NCBI GenBank assembly: GCA_000181795.3
Contig: CM012953.1
Coordinates: 16,522,502-16,586,501, forward strand
Source: Trichinella spiralis
Taxonomy: Eukaryota; Nematoda; Enoplea; Trichinellida; Trichinellidae
Length of the DNA: 64,000 nt
Direction: 5' to 3'
The notes under the pieces were generated by a model, which was not told where the DNA came from, did not search any database, and was given only the letters and a program-made list of their open reading frames with translations. Of the stretch, positions 49,635 through 61,194 are shown piece by piece. The position numbers were made by a program, and so were the translations under genes. Within the stretch, counting starts at the first letter, position 1; each line of letters begins with the position of its first letter.

Positions 49635-51308
49635 TTGAAGCAGTGTCTTCTCACTTTACGAATGCAGCTTGTTTGGTGTTAAACAAGAAATTTTTTTTTC
49701 ACTGATTATTGTTGTTATTGTATTAATGATGAAATAGTAAATTGCGAATACGAAAGGCACGAAGCTGTGTTCTATTTTCATCTGATTTAATAATAATGTT
49801 CATACAATTCATTGTTCAGTTAGTCAGCAGTCGTTCAGTGAATAATATAGACTTAGCAACGAAGACTTTGAATATTGTAAATAATTTATGACATTTAATA
49901 TCAACAAGAATGCTAACTTTCAAGCACGTGAAATGAACATTCCATTTTTTGCGTTTCAAATATTCTGATCAACGCGAGACAAGTTCAAAAATAATATTCT
50001 TATTTTCTAATATGCAAAAAGTAGTATATGTATATGGTAATTTACTGTGGTAAATCTGTAATTTGAAGATTACGTTTATGGTTAAAATTTATATTTCTTT
50101 TAAAAAACCCTTTCGACATTCTAATAAAACAGAGCAATGGTAGTATTATTTTGCGAATAGATCAAGCAAAAAAAACAATCATTTTTGTTTTTAACTTGCT
50201 ATTGCAATTCAATTCGAATGTGAAAATCAGTTTAAGCGTACGTAGTATAAGTGAGAATAGTCAGTCAGTCATTAAGTGAATCAGAGTATTAAAATTTTGA
50301 AAGTATCTCTGTATTTTCAGCTTTATATACTGGAGAAAATTTAAATGTAAATAAATAAATAAATAAACATATTTCCACAGTTCAATTAATTAATTTTGTA
50401 AATTGCTTTTATAGAAATTTGAAAAAATTTCTTTTAGAGAGCACTGAAAAAGAATTGTCAGTTGCAAAAGCATCTACCATCTCAAACAAACAAACCATAT
50501 CATTCCTTTCATTTTTTAAAGCTTTAATAAGTTTGTAAATATTTCATAAATAAAAAATCTGATATATATTAAACAATGCTTTATTATTGACGAAATAATT
50601 ATTTTTTAGTGATATTTCTGACCATTTAAAGTAAAACAGCACTTTTACAGTCAGTATAATTGCCATTTAAAGAAGATAAGTAAACAAATATCTGCCACAC
50701 TCACCGAGGGGAAGAAGAAGATGTAAATTTCAATGTAAAAATTACAAATTACAATTTATTTAAGTGATGTGAATATCATAAAAATGTACAGTTTTATAGT
50801 GGCATATGATTTCGGTGTTGAGAGAAGTAAACAAAGAATGGCTCAATTAAAAAGTTCTTAACAATCATTACAGCAATTGATATTGGAAATAGGGATTTTC
50901 AGACATAAGCTATTTTTATGGATGAAGACTAAAAGGGAAAAAGGATACATGCCATTTATAAAACTTTTAAACATTCTATCAAATACTGGTGCATAATTAA
51001 GTTTCTTCAAAAATGACGTGCGCTTGTGTAGAACAGTAACATTATCAGTTAAAAGAAAACAATTACTGCTCGTGATTATTAATTCAGGAAGAAAGTGTTG
51101 TTTGATGATGGAGAAGTTTTTGCTCATGATCATAACGACATTTCAACGACAACGATCACAAAAAAACAGTAAATTGCGCAAGTTGTCGACAGTTTTTCAG
51201 AGCACAAAAAATTAATGACCAGTTAAAGTGAAAAGTTATTATCTCAGAAGTGACGTTGATAATTTCTGTTTCATTCGAACATTACAAATATAAATAATAA
51301 ATCGATCT
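49635..51308. other. Intergenic and 3' untranslated sequence between MED12 and the minus-strand receptor
   Basis: AT-rich. Candidate poly(A) signals for MED12 include AATAAA at about 50123 and the AAATAAATAAATAAATAAAC run at about 50349-50369. Short open frames here are not supported as genes. Confidence 0.5.
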
Positions 51309-52584
51309 CTAATTGATTGGATAACCAACATATACAGAATTGAGGTTCAAATTGCCTCTGGATTGCTGAGAGCAAGCCCGTATACGGTGGAAAAAGTTTT
51401 TCATTTGCTTTCTTAAATCCGGATGAATGACCAAATATATGGTCGGCGTTAGTGACCAGTTCATCGTACGCAAAGGCAACGAAACAGAATGAAGCACATG
51501 TTTGTCTGTCAACACGAGCTCCAAGGTCCACGGTAAAATTTGACAAACAAAGGTGCAAAGAATGACAAATGCAATACTTCTAGCAATGGAACGTTCACGA
51601 TTCAGCTGCATTTGACGCATTATCGTGCAGGTTGTGTCGCGTCGATGGAGCAACAGTGCGACCGTGGCCAAATAGAACACCACTGTCAAGTATCCGATGA
51701 TCATGTATGTCCAGGCAGTTGATCGATATATGATCGGATTAATGCATTCCCGCATGTGACACAAAGCTGATACTTTCCTGTGCATATCCATAAAAGCAAT
51801 CGCCCAAGCGGCGGCTATTTTAACAGAGATGATTAAAAAACAACTAATCAGTATCAGTAGTGTACGATCGATGTCAAAAATGACGTAATGCAGTCCCAGT
51901 TTGTAAAAGGCTGTTACTCTTTCGAGGCAGAGCAAAAAAATCATCAAGCTGAACAAATCATAACCAATTGTAGACAACGTCATATGAGGAACTTTGAGAA
52001 GGCAATCACGAACTGTCCACAGTTGGTGTTCTTTTTGAAGATAAAAAATCATTATTCGATGACATTGCAATATCAAACAACCAATGGAGCAAAGCCAATT
52101 TGAAACGCCCAACCCTAAAATGCCAATCAACTGCTACCAGTTAATTATAATACAGCCAAATATGTTTATTATGAAATATTATTTACCGTTTAAAATGAAC
52201 AATTTTCAATAGTCAAACAATATCATCACGAATGTTCAAAAGTCAAATAAGAATAGGTTCTCTGATAAAATTAATTATTATATGATTAATTGTACAACGA
52301 CATTTTATTTACTACTTGAATTTAATTGCAAAATGTGGTAAATTTTCTTTTTTCAATAAATTATTTTGTTAAAAATAATAAATAAAAAGAAAAAAAAGGA
52401 ACTCGCCTGCGATGAATAGCAAGTTCGCTTTGCGAGGACGATGAATCTGGTGAAGCATTGCCAACAGCAGTGTATTCATTAGAATGCCGACAATGCATAA
52501 TGGTAACAAAAATGCAGACAACAACATGTTATCAAAATTGGAATTCAAATTGGCTTTCATTATGAAATGATGACTAATATTCAT
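51309..52584 (-). CDS. Rhodopsin-like seven-transmembrane receptor
   Basis: Exons 52584-52407 and 52114-51309 join in frame (phase 1, GC-AG intron with donor CAG|GCGAGT) to 327 residues. TM1 is in exon 1 (about 20-45). Exon 2 carries the rest, with CLERVTAFY at the end of TM3 in place of DRY, a basic third cytoplasmic loop (RQMQLNRERSIARS), FVCQILPW in TM6 and TPTIYLVIHPDLRKQ in TM7, equivalent to NPxxY followed by helix 8. This is closer to class A/srsx-type receptors than the two receptors at 2.3 and 17.2 kb. The upstream Met codons at residues 1, 9 and 20 are all possible starts. Ligand unknown. Confidence 0.8.
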
Positions 52585-53030
52585 TTTTCCAACTTTTTTT
52601 CGAAACTATGCTATTAATAATAATAATAATTAAGATTAGAATAATAAAATGGCTGAAAGCAAAAAAAGAAGTAAGTGTTGTAAAGATAAAAAAGCAAATG
52701 ACGAAAGAAAAAAGATGATCATTTGAAGAAGAAGAAGGATGACAGACAGACAGACAGACAATTGGTGCGTTCGTGATGGACGGTTCCATGCGGTTGGTTC
52801 GCAGTTCGAAGCAGAGATGTATAGAACCAACCGTTCACACAGATCGATGCGAACGAAACCACCGATGCAGAAAATGGATAAAGTTGATGTATTTTACATA
52901 AGTTTTCCACCGTCGTTTACGTCATTCGTTTGAAATGCAAAATGAATAAGCAAACAGTAATAATAATAATAATAATAATAAGTAAATTTGGATAAAATTG
53001 ACTAAAAAGTAAATGTGATCGGTGAAAAAA
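52585..53030. other. Intergenic spacer with short tandem repeats
   Basis: It contains an ACAG-type run (52741-52760) and (TAA)n at about 52962-52981. No gene is supported. It lies upstream of the receptor and downstream of BRCC36. Confidence 0.5.
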
Positions 53031-54059
53031 TTACACTGAACTGTCATCGTTTGAAGATTTGTTCAAAGCATCGGCTACTAAATTATAATTTGAATGACGA
53101 GACCGGTCAGTTAAGTAAGCAAGAAGCGGATGGACAAAACCACGAATAGTGGAGCAGACGTTTGTAGTGTATGTCGAAACGTTGTGCGAATAGGCCAACG
53201 TATTCAACTGCTGCAAATTATCGTCAAAATTGAAGGATTGGACTGCTTTTTCGAATGCATCCGATTCTTCGGCAAAACACAATTCCGTCAAAGCTCCAAT
53301 TCGTTCGCTCAGGATCGAATCAATTGCCGGCTCCAATTTTGGAACAATCATCACCGGCACCGAATAGTGGCCATTTTCAAATGACTAAAATTTTAAAAAA
53401 ATTTATTTTTTTTAATAAAAAAAACAACAAAGATAGCTGTTTCACTTGAAAAGCCAAATAATTCAGTCGACCGATTCCGGAACGCTCGTCCGTGTTGTAA
53501 ACGGAAAAAATGATTCCAATCCACATCGGATCCAGCGCGTTCTGGTATTCGCACTGGGTGTGATTGTCCACCCCGGACGGATATACTGTAATATGCGGGT
53601 GACTGTGGTACCAGCCAATAACACGCACCGGCTTCTTTCTCACTGATTCGTCTAAACTGTCATTTACGGCGTTCAAATTATCCGCGTAAATTATCGCTTC
53701 GGACAACGTCTCTGGTGTCATTTCCACTCGATCGCTTCTCTTGACCAATCTTTTCAGCTGAACCGTGTTTGTCACGTGACAGCATCCTTCAAATATATAT
53801 ATATATATCAAAATTATGTGAGATTAATTTATGAAACTTATCACATCAAATCAATTCAAATAATTGAATATCATTATTTCGTTTATAAATAAAAATTATG
53901 ATTCATATTTTAAAAAATATCATCAGCATTGTAACCTGTCTGTTCGTCAGTGTAGCCAATCAACAACCCCATCACTTCTTCCCTTTCGTTGGCGTAAGCG
54001 TGAATCAAGCAAACCAAATAAGCTTCCGAAGATAAATAAACGCAGTTCACTTTCGCCAT
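53031..54059 (-). CDS. BRCC3: BRCC36-type JAMM/MPN+ deubiquitinase
   Basis: Exons 54059-53936, 53786-53446 and 53384-53031 give 272 residues (human BRCC36 is 316; the loop after the catalytic domain is shorter here). The MPN+ metalloprotease signature is complete: Glu28 in EEVMGLLIG, and HSHPHITVYPSGVD with His102, His104, Ser112 and Asp115. RSDRVEMTPETLS and RVIGWYHSHPH are BRCC36-specific rather than CSN5 or RPN11. A coiled-coil-prone C-terminus (about 170-255) fits binding to the Abraxas/KIAA0157-type partner. The family cleaves Lys63-linked ubiquitin in the BRISC and BRCA1-A complexes. A zinc enzyme active in cytosol and nucleus is expected. Confidence 0.93.
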
Positions 54060-54631
54060 CCTGCTTTCTGTAGTGTTTTTGTTTTTTTTGAAATACAAAT
54101 CTGCTGAAAATTATTTTCAAACGAACAAACAATAACAACAACAACAACAACAACAAAATACAGTATCAACTTCGTCAACAACGAATAATAAAAACAAAAT
54201 TTTCGAAACATCTTGTGAACAAACATTGACAAAAATTTACTTGGCACACAATAACAGATTTAGACTAAAAATTAGCAAAACAAAACAAAAACTAAACAAA
54301 AAAGATGAAAATAAAAAAACGCACAGCAAAAGAAAAACATCTCACTTGAACGATAGATGACACTTGTGTATAAAAATATGAGAAGGAAATTTTTTTTCCT
54401 CACCTAGCTAGCAAAAGTTTATCTCATCAACCTGAGTTTCAAGCAAAGCTTTCTATACAGTTAACAACTGAAAGTAATCGAAAGCAAAATAATAATAATA
54501 ATAATAAGCACATCACACGAACATCAAAAATTGCAAAGCAAAACAAGTTCAAGAAAAATGCGAAAACACCGGCTTGGAAATCAACCGAAGCGCCCGGTAG
54601 TTGTCTGTTGTTGTACCCGTTAAAAGGTAAT
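54060..54631. other. Intergenic spacer between DGKE and BRCC36
   Basis: AT-rich, with (CAA)n at about 54134-54156 and (AAT)n at about 54490-54506. No gene is supported. Confidence 0.5.
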
Positions 54632-54956
54632 TCAAAATAGTTTAAAGGTGACTTTATTTGATTCGCTAGTTGTATTTGGCAACATCATCGCCTGTTCTGA
54701 GGCGAAAATTGAAGCATGGCCAAAGTGTGTTATGAGAATTGTCGACGGACCCTGGCGCCAAGGTTCACCGTCCACTTGCATCGGCAGTGAACAATCTTTT
54801 ATTCGAATTTGCACCTTTTTCGCCTGACCAATTCGATACGGCTCTGACAAACCGACCTGGAAGAAGAAGAAGTACAGTCAACTGGAGCAAAAAAAAAGAT
54901 AATCAAGTTTCTCCTTTCTTTCATTTTATGCCCTTCGTGTTTTTCCCTTCCTGCTG

Positions 54957-54992
<36 letters not shown>

Positions 54993-56188
54993 CGCCATTA
55001 TGATTTTCCATTTGCCTGCATCTGAGCAATGTGGAAAGACGAGTAAAGACCAAACACTTCGAGCAAACCGTCGTCGATCAACTGAGGAGGCCCGCCTTTG
55101 CCCATTTGCCACGGCTTCACGCCGGCACCCCAGCAAGGAATATTCAACACCACCACGCCCTCGAGTTCAGGCAATTCGACCGGCTTATCGTCCAGTTGCA
55201 ATTCGACGTGCAAATGCAAATTTCTGCACATCCTCTCGAGCACGTCCTTGGTGCCGTAAGTGAAGAAGAGAAATTTGTTCATGAATCGGCCGGACAAAAC
55301 CCTCGGCAGTGAATGGCGTCTGTTGTGAAAATTCAACGTCACCAACGCGTCGACGCCAACCGACAAATAATTGTTCATTTTGTACTCCGATTTGGACCAT
55401 TTCATCCCTGCAAAATGACCGCATCTTTCATTTCTGTATCACTTTTGCTCAAAGGCAAACCTAATTTTGTCGGCGACGTAACGGAGACGAGCCATCGATC
55501 GAGCTTGACCGGAGTTGCTTGGGAAAGTTGTTGAAGAATTCCGGCTGCGTCCACAATACCAGAGTGACCATCGCCCCAGCCAAGAACGCGACTCAAATCG
55601 TTGCCGGTGCCCAAAGGAAGCACGGCGACCGTTGGTCTGCGGTTTTCTGGCCAGCTAATTTCTTCAATTGCACTGAACACCCAGCCGACCGTACCATCAC
55701 CGCCGGCAACAAGCACCACCATTTTGGAAATATCTTTAATTTTATTAAGTAATTCCAAACCGAGTTTGGGCGACTGCCGTGAAAGATCGCACACCTAATA
55801 GAAACCAATGAAAAATGCATACGGTGATTCTACATCACACGATGAATTCAATTCAATTCAATTCTTCACAACTGCAATTGGTTCAAAATGATAAAATACG
55901 TCGTTAAGACATTTAATATATCAATTTAAAATTAAGCTTGATCTCTTTTTTTGTTGCCTTTCTTATTAATCCACACGACTTACTTGAATAGGATTCAGAA
56001 CCCTTCGAAAAGCTTTCAGCACCAAATAACCTTCGCCACTGCCACTAAATCGATTTGCAAATACCACAACAGGACTCCATGAATGTAGATTGTCAGATAA
56101 ATTATGAATCTACAACGAAATTTCAAACTCTGATGCTTACAACAGAAACAAATTTTTAAAAATCTAAAACTGAAAGGATAATGTAACA

Positions 56189-56245
<57 letters not shown>

Positions 56246-57608
56246 CAATAAAAAACACATTCTTGCCTCTTTGACTAAAGTGTTTCTTTTTCTCCAATTC
56301 GGAGTTTCCAGAAGAATGCTTTCTGGAGAAATTACAAATTGTCTGAACTATAAATTATAAAATAAATCCAACAATTTCCAAGAACAAAAATACTTACAGT
56401 GCTTAGATCGCAGTTGGGTGAAATTCTATGACGGCACGCATCGTGGGCGGTTCTTTGACACCAGCTGCATCGCAAGTTGTTCAAGCCGAACCCAACTCCA
56501 CAATTGTGAAAGCATACACAGCACACACTGTTCAGTGGAAGATTGCCAGGAACCTGAAATGTTAAGTTGCAAATAATGCACCTTATAATAAAAAAAAATT
56601 TGAATAAATACTCAAACTTCAACATTACAAGATTTCGTAACAAATTACTACAATCCAATATTTCTAACAATATTGTTTCCATTCACAAATGTATAGCAGC
56701 AAAAGAACACCATCTCATTCTTTTTTAACAAATCACAAAATTACATGTAAAATTAATATTAGCATCATTAAACTTCAATTTAAGTAAAGATTGTAAAATT
56801 AAAAATCAAAAACAAACCCATAAATGTTCTAGTTTATTAACGTCAGCAACTGATTTGCAAGAAATCGATTGCTCTGCCTTCTTCATGCAGCTCACGTCAG
56901 TGACAATGCCACAGTAATCACATTCCAAACCGTGATATATGCTGTCGTTGCATACGTTGCAATAATATCCAGCATCAAATGCATCAACTAAAGTCCAATG
57001 ATGACCTTAAAAATAACAACAATATGTTCCAATAATTGATCTGGAAAAGATTTCAAACTGATAAGCAAAAAACAACTGTACCGTTATTCGAGTTAGATCA
57101 CTTCTTTTTATTTCTGTTAAAAAGTTAACTTTAGTCACAAAAAAATAATGCTTTAAAAGTTATAAATTGAATTGAACGATCTAGTGTTAAATTTCAAAAT
57201 ATATACGACTAATTAAAAAATGCTGATGGCAAGCCAAGTTCTAGATGTTAAATTCTGCAAAATTATACTTCACAAATACATTATCTTAAATTGTGGGTGT
57301 TAATTTTTAACAAAAAAAAATTTTGAATAAATCTGAAATTCTCTATCGACCGTGTTTGTCAGGAAATCAAAAGAAATTTGTTAGCACTGAATGTGATAAC
57401 AATTCCAGTGAAAAATTTTAAATTCACTCTATGAACTAAAGTTGTCATAATATAAATTACCTTTAAGCTGCGGAGTGGTTGCATGAACAGAGCCACTTTC
57501 AGCCAAAAGAGTGCAAAGTATTTTAATCAAATAAAAGGTCAATACAGCTACACCAAAAACCAAGCCACAATTTTTCGCAGTTTCATATAAAATTAAGAAA
57601 ATGGTCAT
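54632..57608 (-). CDS. DGKE: Diacylglycerol kinase epsilon
   Basis: Eight exons, 57608-57461, 57005-56818, 56553-56398, 56347-56267, 56109-55984, 55794-55461, 55407-55016 and 54856-54632, give 549 residues (human DGKE 567). A hydrophobic N-terminal helix (about 2-37) is followed by two C1 domains (about 51-100 starting HHWTLVDAFDAGYYC; about 122-160 with CCVCFHNCG and CSWCQRTAHDAC). The catalytic domain has GGDGTVGWV (about 263-271) and PLGTGNDLSRVLGWG; the accessory domain has MNNYLSVGVDALVTL and ends in PMQVDGEPWRQGP. The enzyme phosphorylates diacylglycerol, preferring arachidonoyl species in the epsilon class, at membranes. Two introns are GC-AG (donors at 56266 and 55015). Intron 4 holds a long (TA)n tract. 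Confidence 0.95.
54951..54991. repeat. (CTA)n microsatellite in a DGKE intron
   Basis: About 12 CTA/TAC units form part of the intron 54857-55015. Confidence 0.85.
56194..56241. repeat. (AT)n microsatellite in a DGKE intron
   Basis: A run of about 23 AT units lies 26 bp inside the GC-donor intron 56110-56266. Confidence 0.9.
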
Positions 57609-59083
57609 CGCAACGTATATCAAACTTTGGTGACATAGATGTTTCTATCTAAAATACAAAATAGCCTTTTTGATAAATGCATGCTGATAGAACTTCAACA
57701 AAACAATAACCAGATGCCATGTAGAAGGCGAATATCATATTAAAGCTAAGCAATCTCAAAATGTGGTCAAGCATAAAAGTAAAAACGCATAATAAGATGA
57801 AACATCGCTGACAACAGAGACAGAAGTCTCCGAAAGCTATGATACTTTATTTTCATTAATCTTTTAATGTATGGAATAAAACTAAACAAGAATATCACCT
57901 CCGTAAATAAAAAAACAAGTGAAAAAGCATAGATAATAAAAATTGGACTAAAATAAGATCTAACAATTATTATTTGAACAGTGAAAACACGATAAAACAA
58001 AAAATTCGCTTCAAACAAATTGCGCCTCACAATCAATAACATCTTTGTGATACAAGCAGTTATATTAAAAGAAAAAACAAAAGTAAGATGTGAAAGAAAA
58101 ATTTGCAACATGACATATTATGGCATTCATATTAAATTTATAATATCATGATAAAATTAATAAATTAAAAAGAAGTTTAGAATTTTACCACTACAAATCT
58201 TGAAATATTTAAGCAATTATAACATTTTATATGAATAAAAAAAATAATATACAATTCATTTCTGAATACTTAAATTAAAATAAATATAACAAATAAATAA
58301 TACGCTGGAACAACAACAAACGAAAATTATCTTCCTGTAATTCCATCAGAATTATCGAAAAATAAAGAAAAATAAGATCAATTTTGAACTACTGTAAATG
58401 AAAACCAATTATTACTGACAGTTTACTCTAGTTGATAAATGAATGATAGAAGTTACATATTACTTATTTTTACTTTTTACAAAAATTTAATATGAAACAT
58501 TGTATATCTTATTTGCCTCATTTGTCTTTGCGATTAAGGAAATGGTACGAAAATATCTGATTTCTAATTGGTCATGATTCTGATTGGTCGGATTCAGAGA
58601 TTTCAGGACTGTCATGATTCAGAGAGCAGATTGCTAGAAATAAGAGCAGAGCGGTATCAGCAGACTGCAGCTCACTAGCACTTCAGGCAGCAAGCTGGAG
58701 CAGCTGACAATCAGAATTTGTCTTTGTCTTCTGTCTTTATATGAGCAACCGGTATTTACGGATATTATATTTATGTAAACACAACTTGATAGCTAAAATA
58801 AAATTTTGTTCAGGCAAACAACGCAAAATAAATTCGACGGTAAAATTACTTGTTGTGCACAGAAATGCATTTAATCGAAGGAAAATTCGAAGAAATAACT
58901 GCAACTGTAACAAAAAAGAGGAAAGTAATCGCGGTATTATGAAATGGAATCCCACATTTGTTAAAATCAAAGGTTGCATCATGATAATCTTAAAATTAAG
59001 AAGATTTTCAATATACATTTAATTTATAACAGTAATAGAAAACATGCTTTTTCCATAAATAAATGTACACAATACACAGAATA
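57609..59083. other. Upstream flank of DGKE with a GC-richer patch
   Basis: The minus-strand frame at 57767-58111 encodes a hydrophobic 114-residue peptide but matches no family and is probably chance in AT-rich DNA. A GC-richer, CCAAT-bearing patch lies at about 58540-58735, with repeated GATTCAGAGA and TGATTGG words. No gene is supported. Confidence 0.4.
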
Positions 59084-59703
59084 CAATACACCAGTGGTTC
59101 TCAAACTTTTCTGGGCTGCGGCCCACTTTCGAAAACGGTAATTTTTCGCGACCCACCACCAGCTTGCAATGCTTATTTTAAAAGGCAAGTGGGGTGAAAT
59201 AAAAAATATTCGTTTAATACTTTTAATTTTTTTAAATGAATACCCTAATTATAATGTACAAGTCTGTTTGTCAAATGCATAATGAGGTGTCTGCGAACAG
59301 TGGGCTTGTTTTATGCTTCGAATGATGATTTCTCCGATGTCCACACTAACGTAGTGAAAGGAAGCAGCACTTTTAATGCTGCAGTGGAAAGAGTTGAATA
59401 CGTGTTTCAAACTAATAGTCAAAACTGTGCTAATATTTTATGATCAAAACTGATTTTAAACGAAGAATCTTCGAACAAATCGATTAATTCTCCATCTGCT
59501 TTTGTGGATATACCGGTACGGAGAACATCTGCGTGTTGTAAGAAGCCGGACAGAAATAGTGATTCTCAGGTCATAAGTAACTGAATCACAGCTTACTTGT
59601 TCACCCAACGGTTTTCGATGAGTAAAACTCTCCTAAGAAAAATAAAGACTACTCCCGCACTTTATTTTACGCGACCCACACTTTGAGAACCACTGCAACA
59701 CAC
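59084..59703. mobile_element. Non-autonomous hAT-type element with near-perfect 8-bp target duplication
   Basis: The element runs 59092-59695. Its left end CAGTGGTTCTCAAACTTT and right end (complement) CAGTGGTTCTCAAAGTGT are the classic hAT termini. Flanks CAATACAC (59084-59091) and CAACACAC (59696-59703) differ at one base, fitting the 8-bp hAT target duplication. At 604 bp it carries no usable transposase frame, and the interior has scattered stops in all frames. Confidence 0.85.
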
Positions 59704-60324
59704 AATGCACACAGAATGTACAAATGAATGCAATCATAATATTGTAAAAAACATGAACGCTGCGAATGATCAACTGTTATTCACAGAATTATAAAAATTA
59801 CTGTAAATTTTCACAAGTTCTTGTAATAAATTTTAGCAGAATTTTTTTAAATGAGCTTTATGAATTTAAAAATAGTATTGCAACATAACGGTATATTAAT
59901 AAATAAGAGAAAGCATCCTGTTTTCAGAAAGTATAATAATTTTTATAAACTTTAGACATCGTGATTATAAGCTTTGTTTTTCCTGTTATTAAAAAATAGA
60001 GGTGTACATACTTGGTCCCAATACAGATTTTTGCCATTGCATTCTGATAGATCGTTGAATCCAGCTACTTTATTGGCAATTTTTATTGATCTATTATTGG
60101 TGGATAGTGGTTTGCTAAATAATTGGAGAATCTTCCCGATCACCATTGCGCGCTTATCTGGCGCGTCAGGACCATTATTCGTAGTGTTAACAAATACTTT
60201 ATTTATTTTCTTTTTTATGGTAATATCATTCCAACATTAATAAACTATTATTCACCAATCACAGATCAATTCAAAATAGCCCATACAATAAGCGGCTAAT
60301 CAAAAACTGGCATAGAGCAACGAC
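59704..60324. other. AT-rich spacer
   Basis: The 88-residue frame at 59974-60240 matches nothing recognisable. No gene is supported. Confidence 0.4.
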
Positions 60325-60801
60325 ATGTAACCCTAAAAAGTAGCGAATAAAACAACGCATATAACACTCTGATAAATATAATACACAAATGTAAAAGTAT
60401 ATTTCAATTTATTTCAACCAGAATTGATTATTTCCCTTCCTTTTTTGAAAATTTTTGAGATTTGCTTATATAACGGGTACGACTGCGTTAACAATTAAAA
60501 GAAAATCAAGATCAAAAAAAAGAAATAACGTAAGCGCCAATTCAAGAACAATAATTACGTTGCCTGATTTAAAAAAGAAAACGGCGTCTATCTAGCGGCA
60601 CAAACATTTTCCTATACATATAACGCGATTGTGGCGCTCAGTTAAAGTGGGTGGTATGGCCGCTTAGAGTGTGTGTTAGAGCAAGTGTGGGTGAAAACGT
60701 GTGGTTAGCTTGTGTGTTCGTATCGGTAGTGTTCTTATTTGTTTGTGAATAAACGTTAGAGACCAGAAATATGCGTCGCATGTTGATCGACAAAAGTTAC
60801 A
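60325..60801 (+). repeat. Possible solo LTR
   Basis: The segment opens TGTAACCC (60325) and closes GTTACA (60801), giving the TG...CA and inverted hexamer ends expected of an LTR. A TATA-like ATACATATAA lies about 60614 and AATAAA about 60749, in promoter-then-polyadenylation order. There is no matching 4-5 bp target duplication and no second copy, so it could equally be ordinary promoter sequence of NVL, 0.4 kb downstream. Confidence 0.3.
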
Positions 60802-61194
60802 GTAACCCCGGATGTTGCACTTGATTAAAAATTGAAAGTGATTATAATAAAGTATGAAAATTAAAATTTATATTGAATTAAAGCAATTGATTTTCAGCGT
60901 TTTACGGTATTAGACATTGCGTATCTATTTATAGTGGCATGTAAATTGTTAATACGTGAATTTCATAATTTATTACAGTAATTTTTTACTTTTAATGGAT
61001 ATTCCGAATTCACTAAAATATAAAAATGTTCTAAGTGAAAAAAGGTTTTAGTATAAGATAATTTATCATTTTAAATGAAAAAGTTGTTTTGATGATTCTA
61101 TTAGCATTTTTTAGGTATAGATCAAGGCGATTGATAAATGACGTTTTGAATTTAACTTCAGATTTTAGTGATTCAAGTGAATGCGTTGCGTTAG
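60802..61194. promoter_or_regulatory. Immediate upstream region of NVL
   Basis: AT-rich. It contains an AG-bounded open stretch (about 61111-61190) encoding a Ser/Asp-rich peptide that stops just after the chosen NVL start; it may be part of an alternative or mis-modelled first exon. No other gene is visible. Confidence 0.3.

Noticed and set aside
57767-58111. Hydrophobic 114-residue minus-strand frame, possible receptor fragment
   Set aside because: It has three or four hydrophobic runs, but no receptor motif, no flanking exons that extend it, and a composition expected of AT-rich non-coding DNA.
58741-59022. 93-residue plus-strand frame
   Set aside because: Mirrors an equally long minus-strand frame, is rich in Lys, Ile and Asn, and matches nothing.
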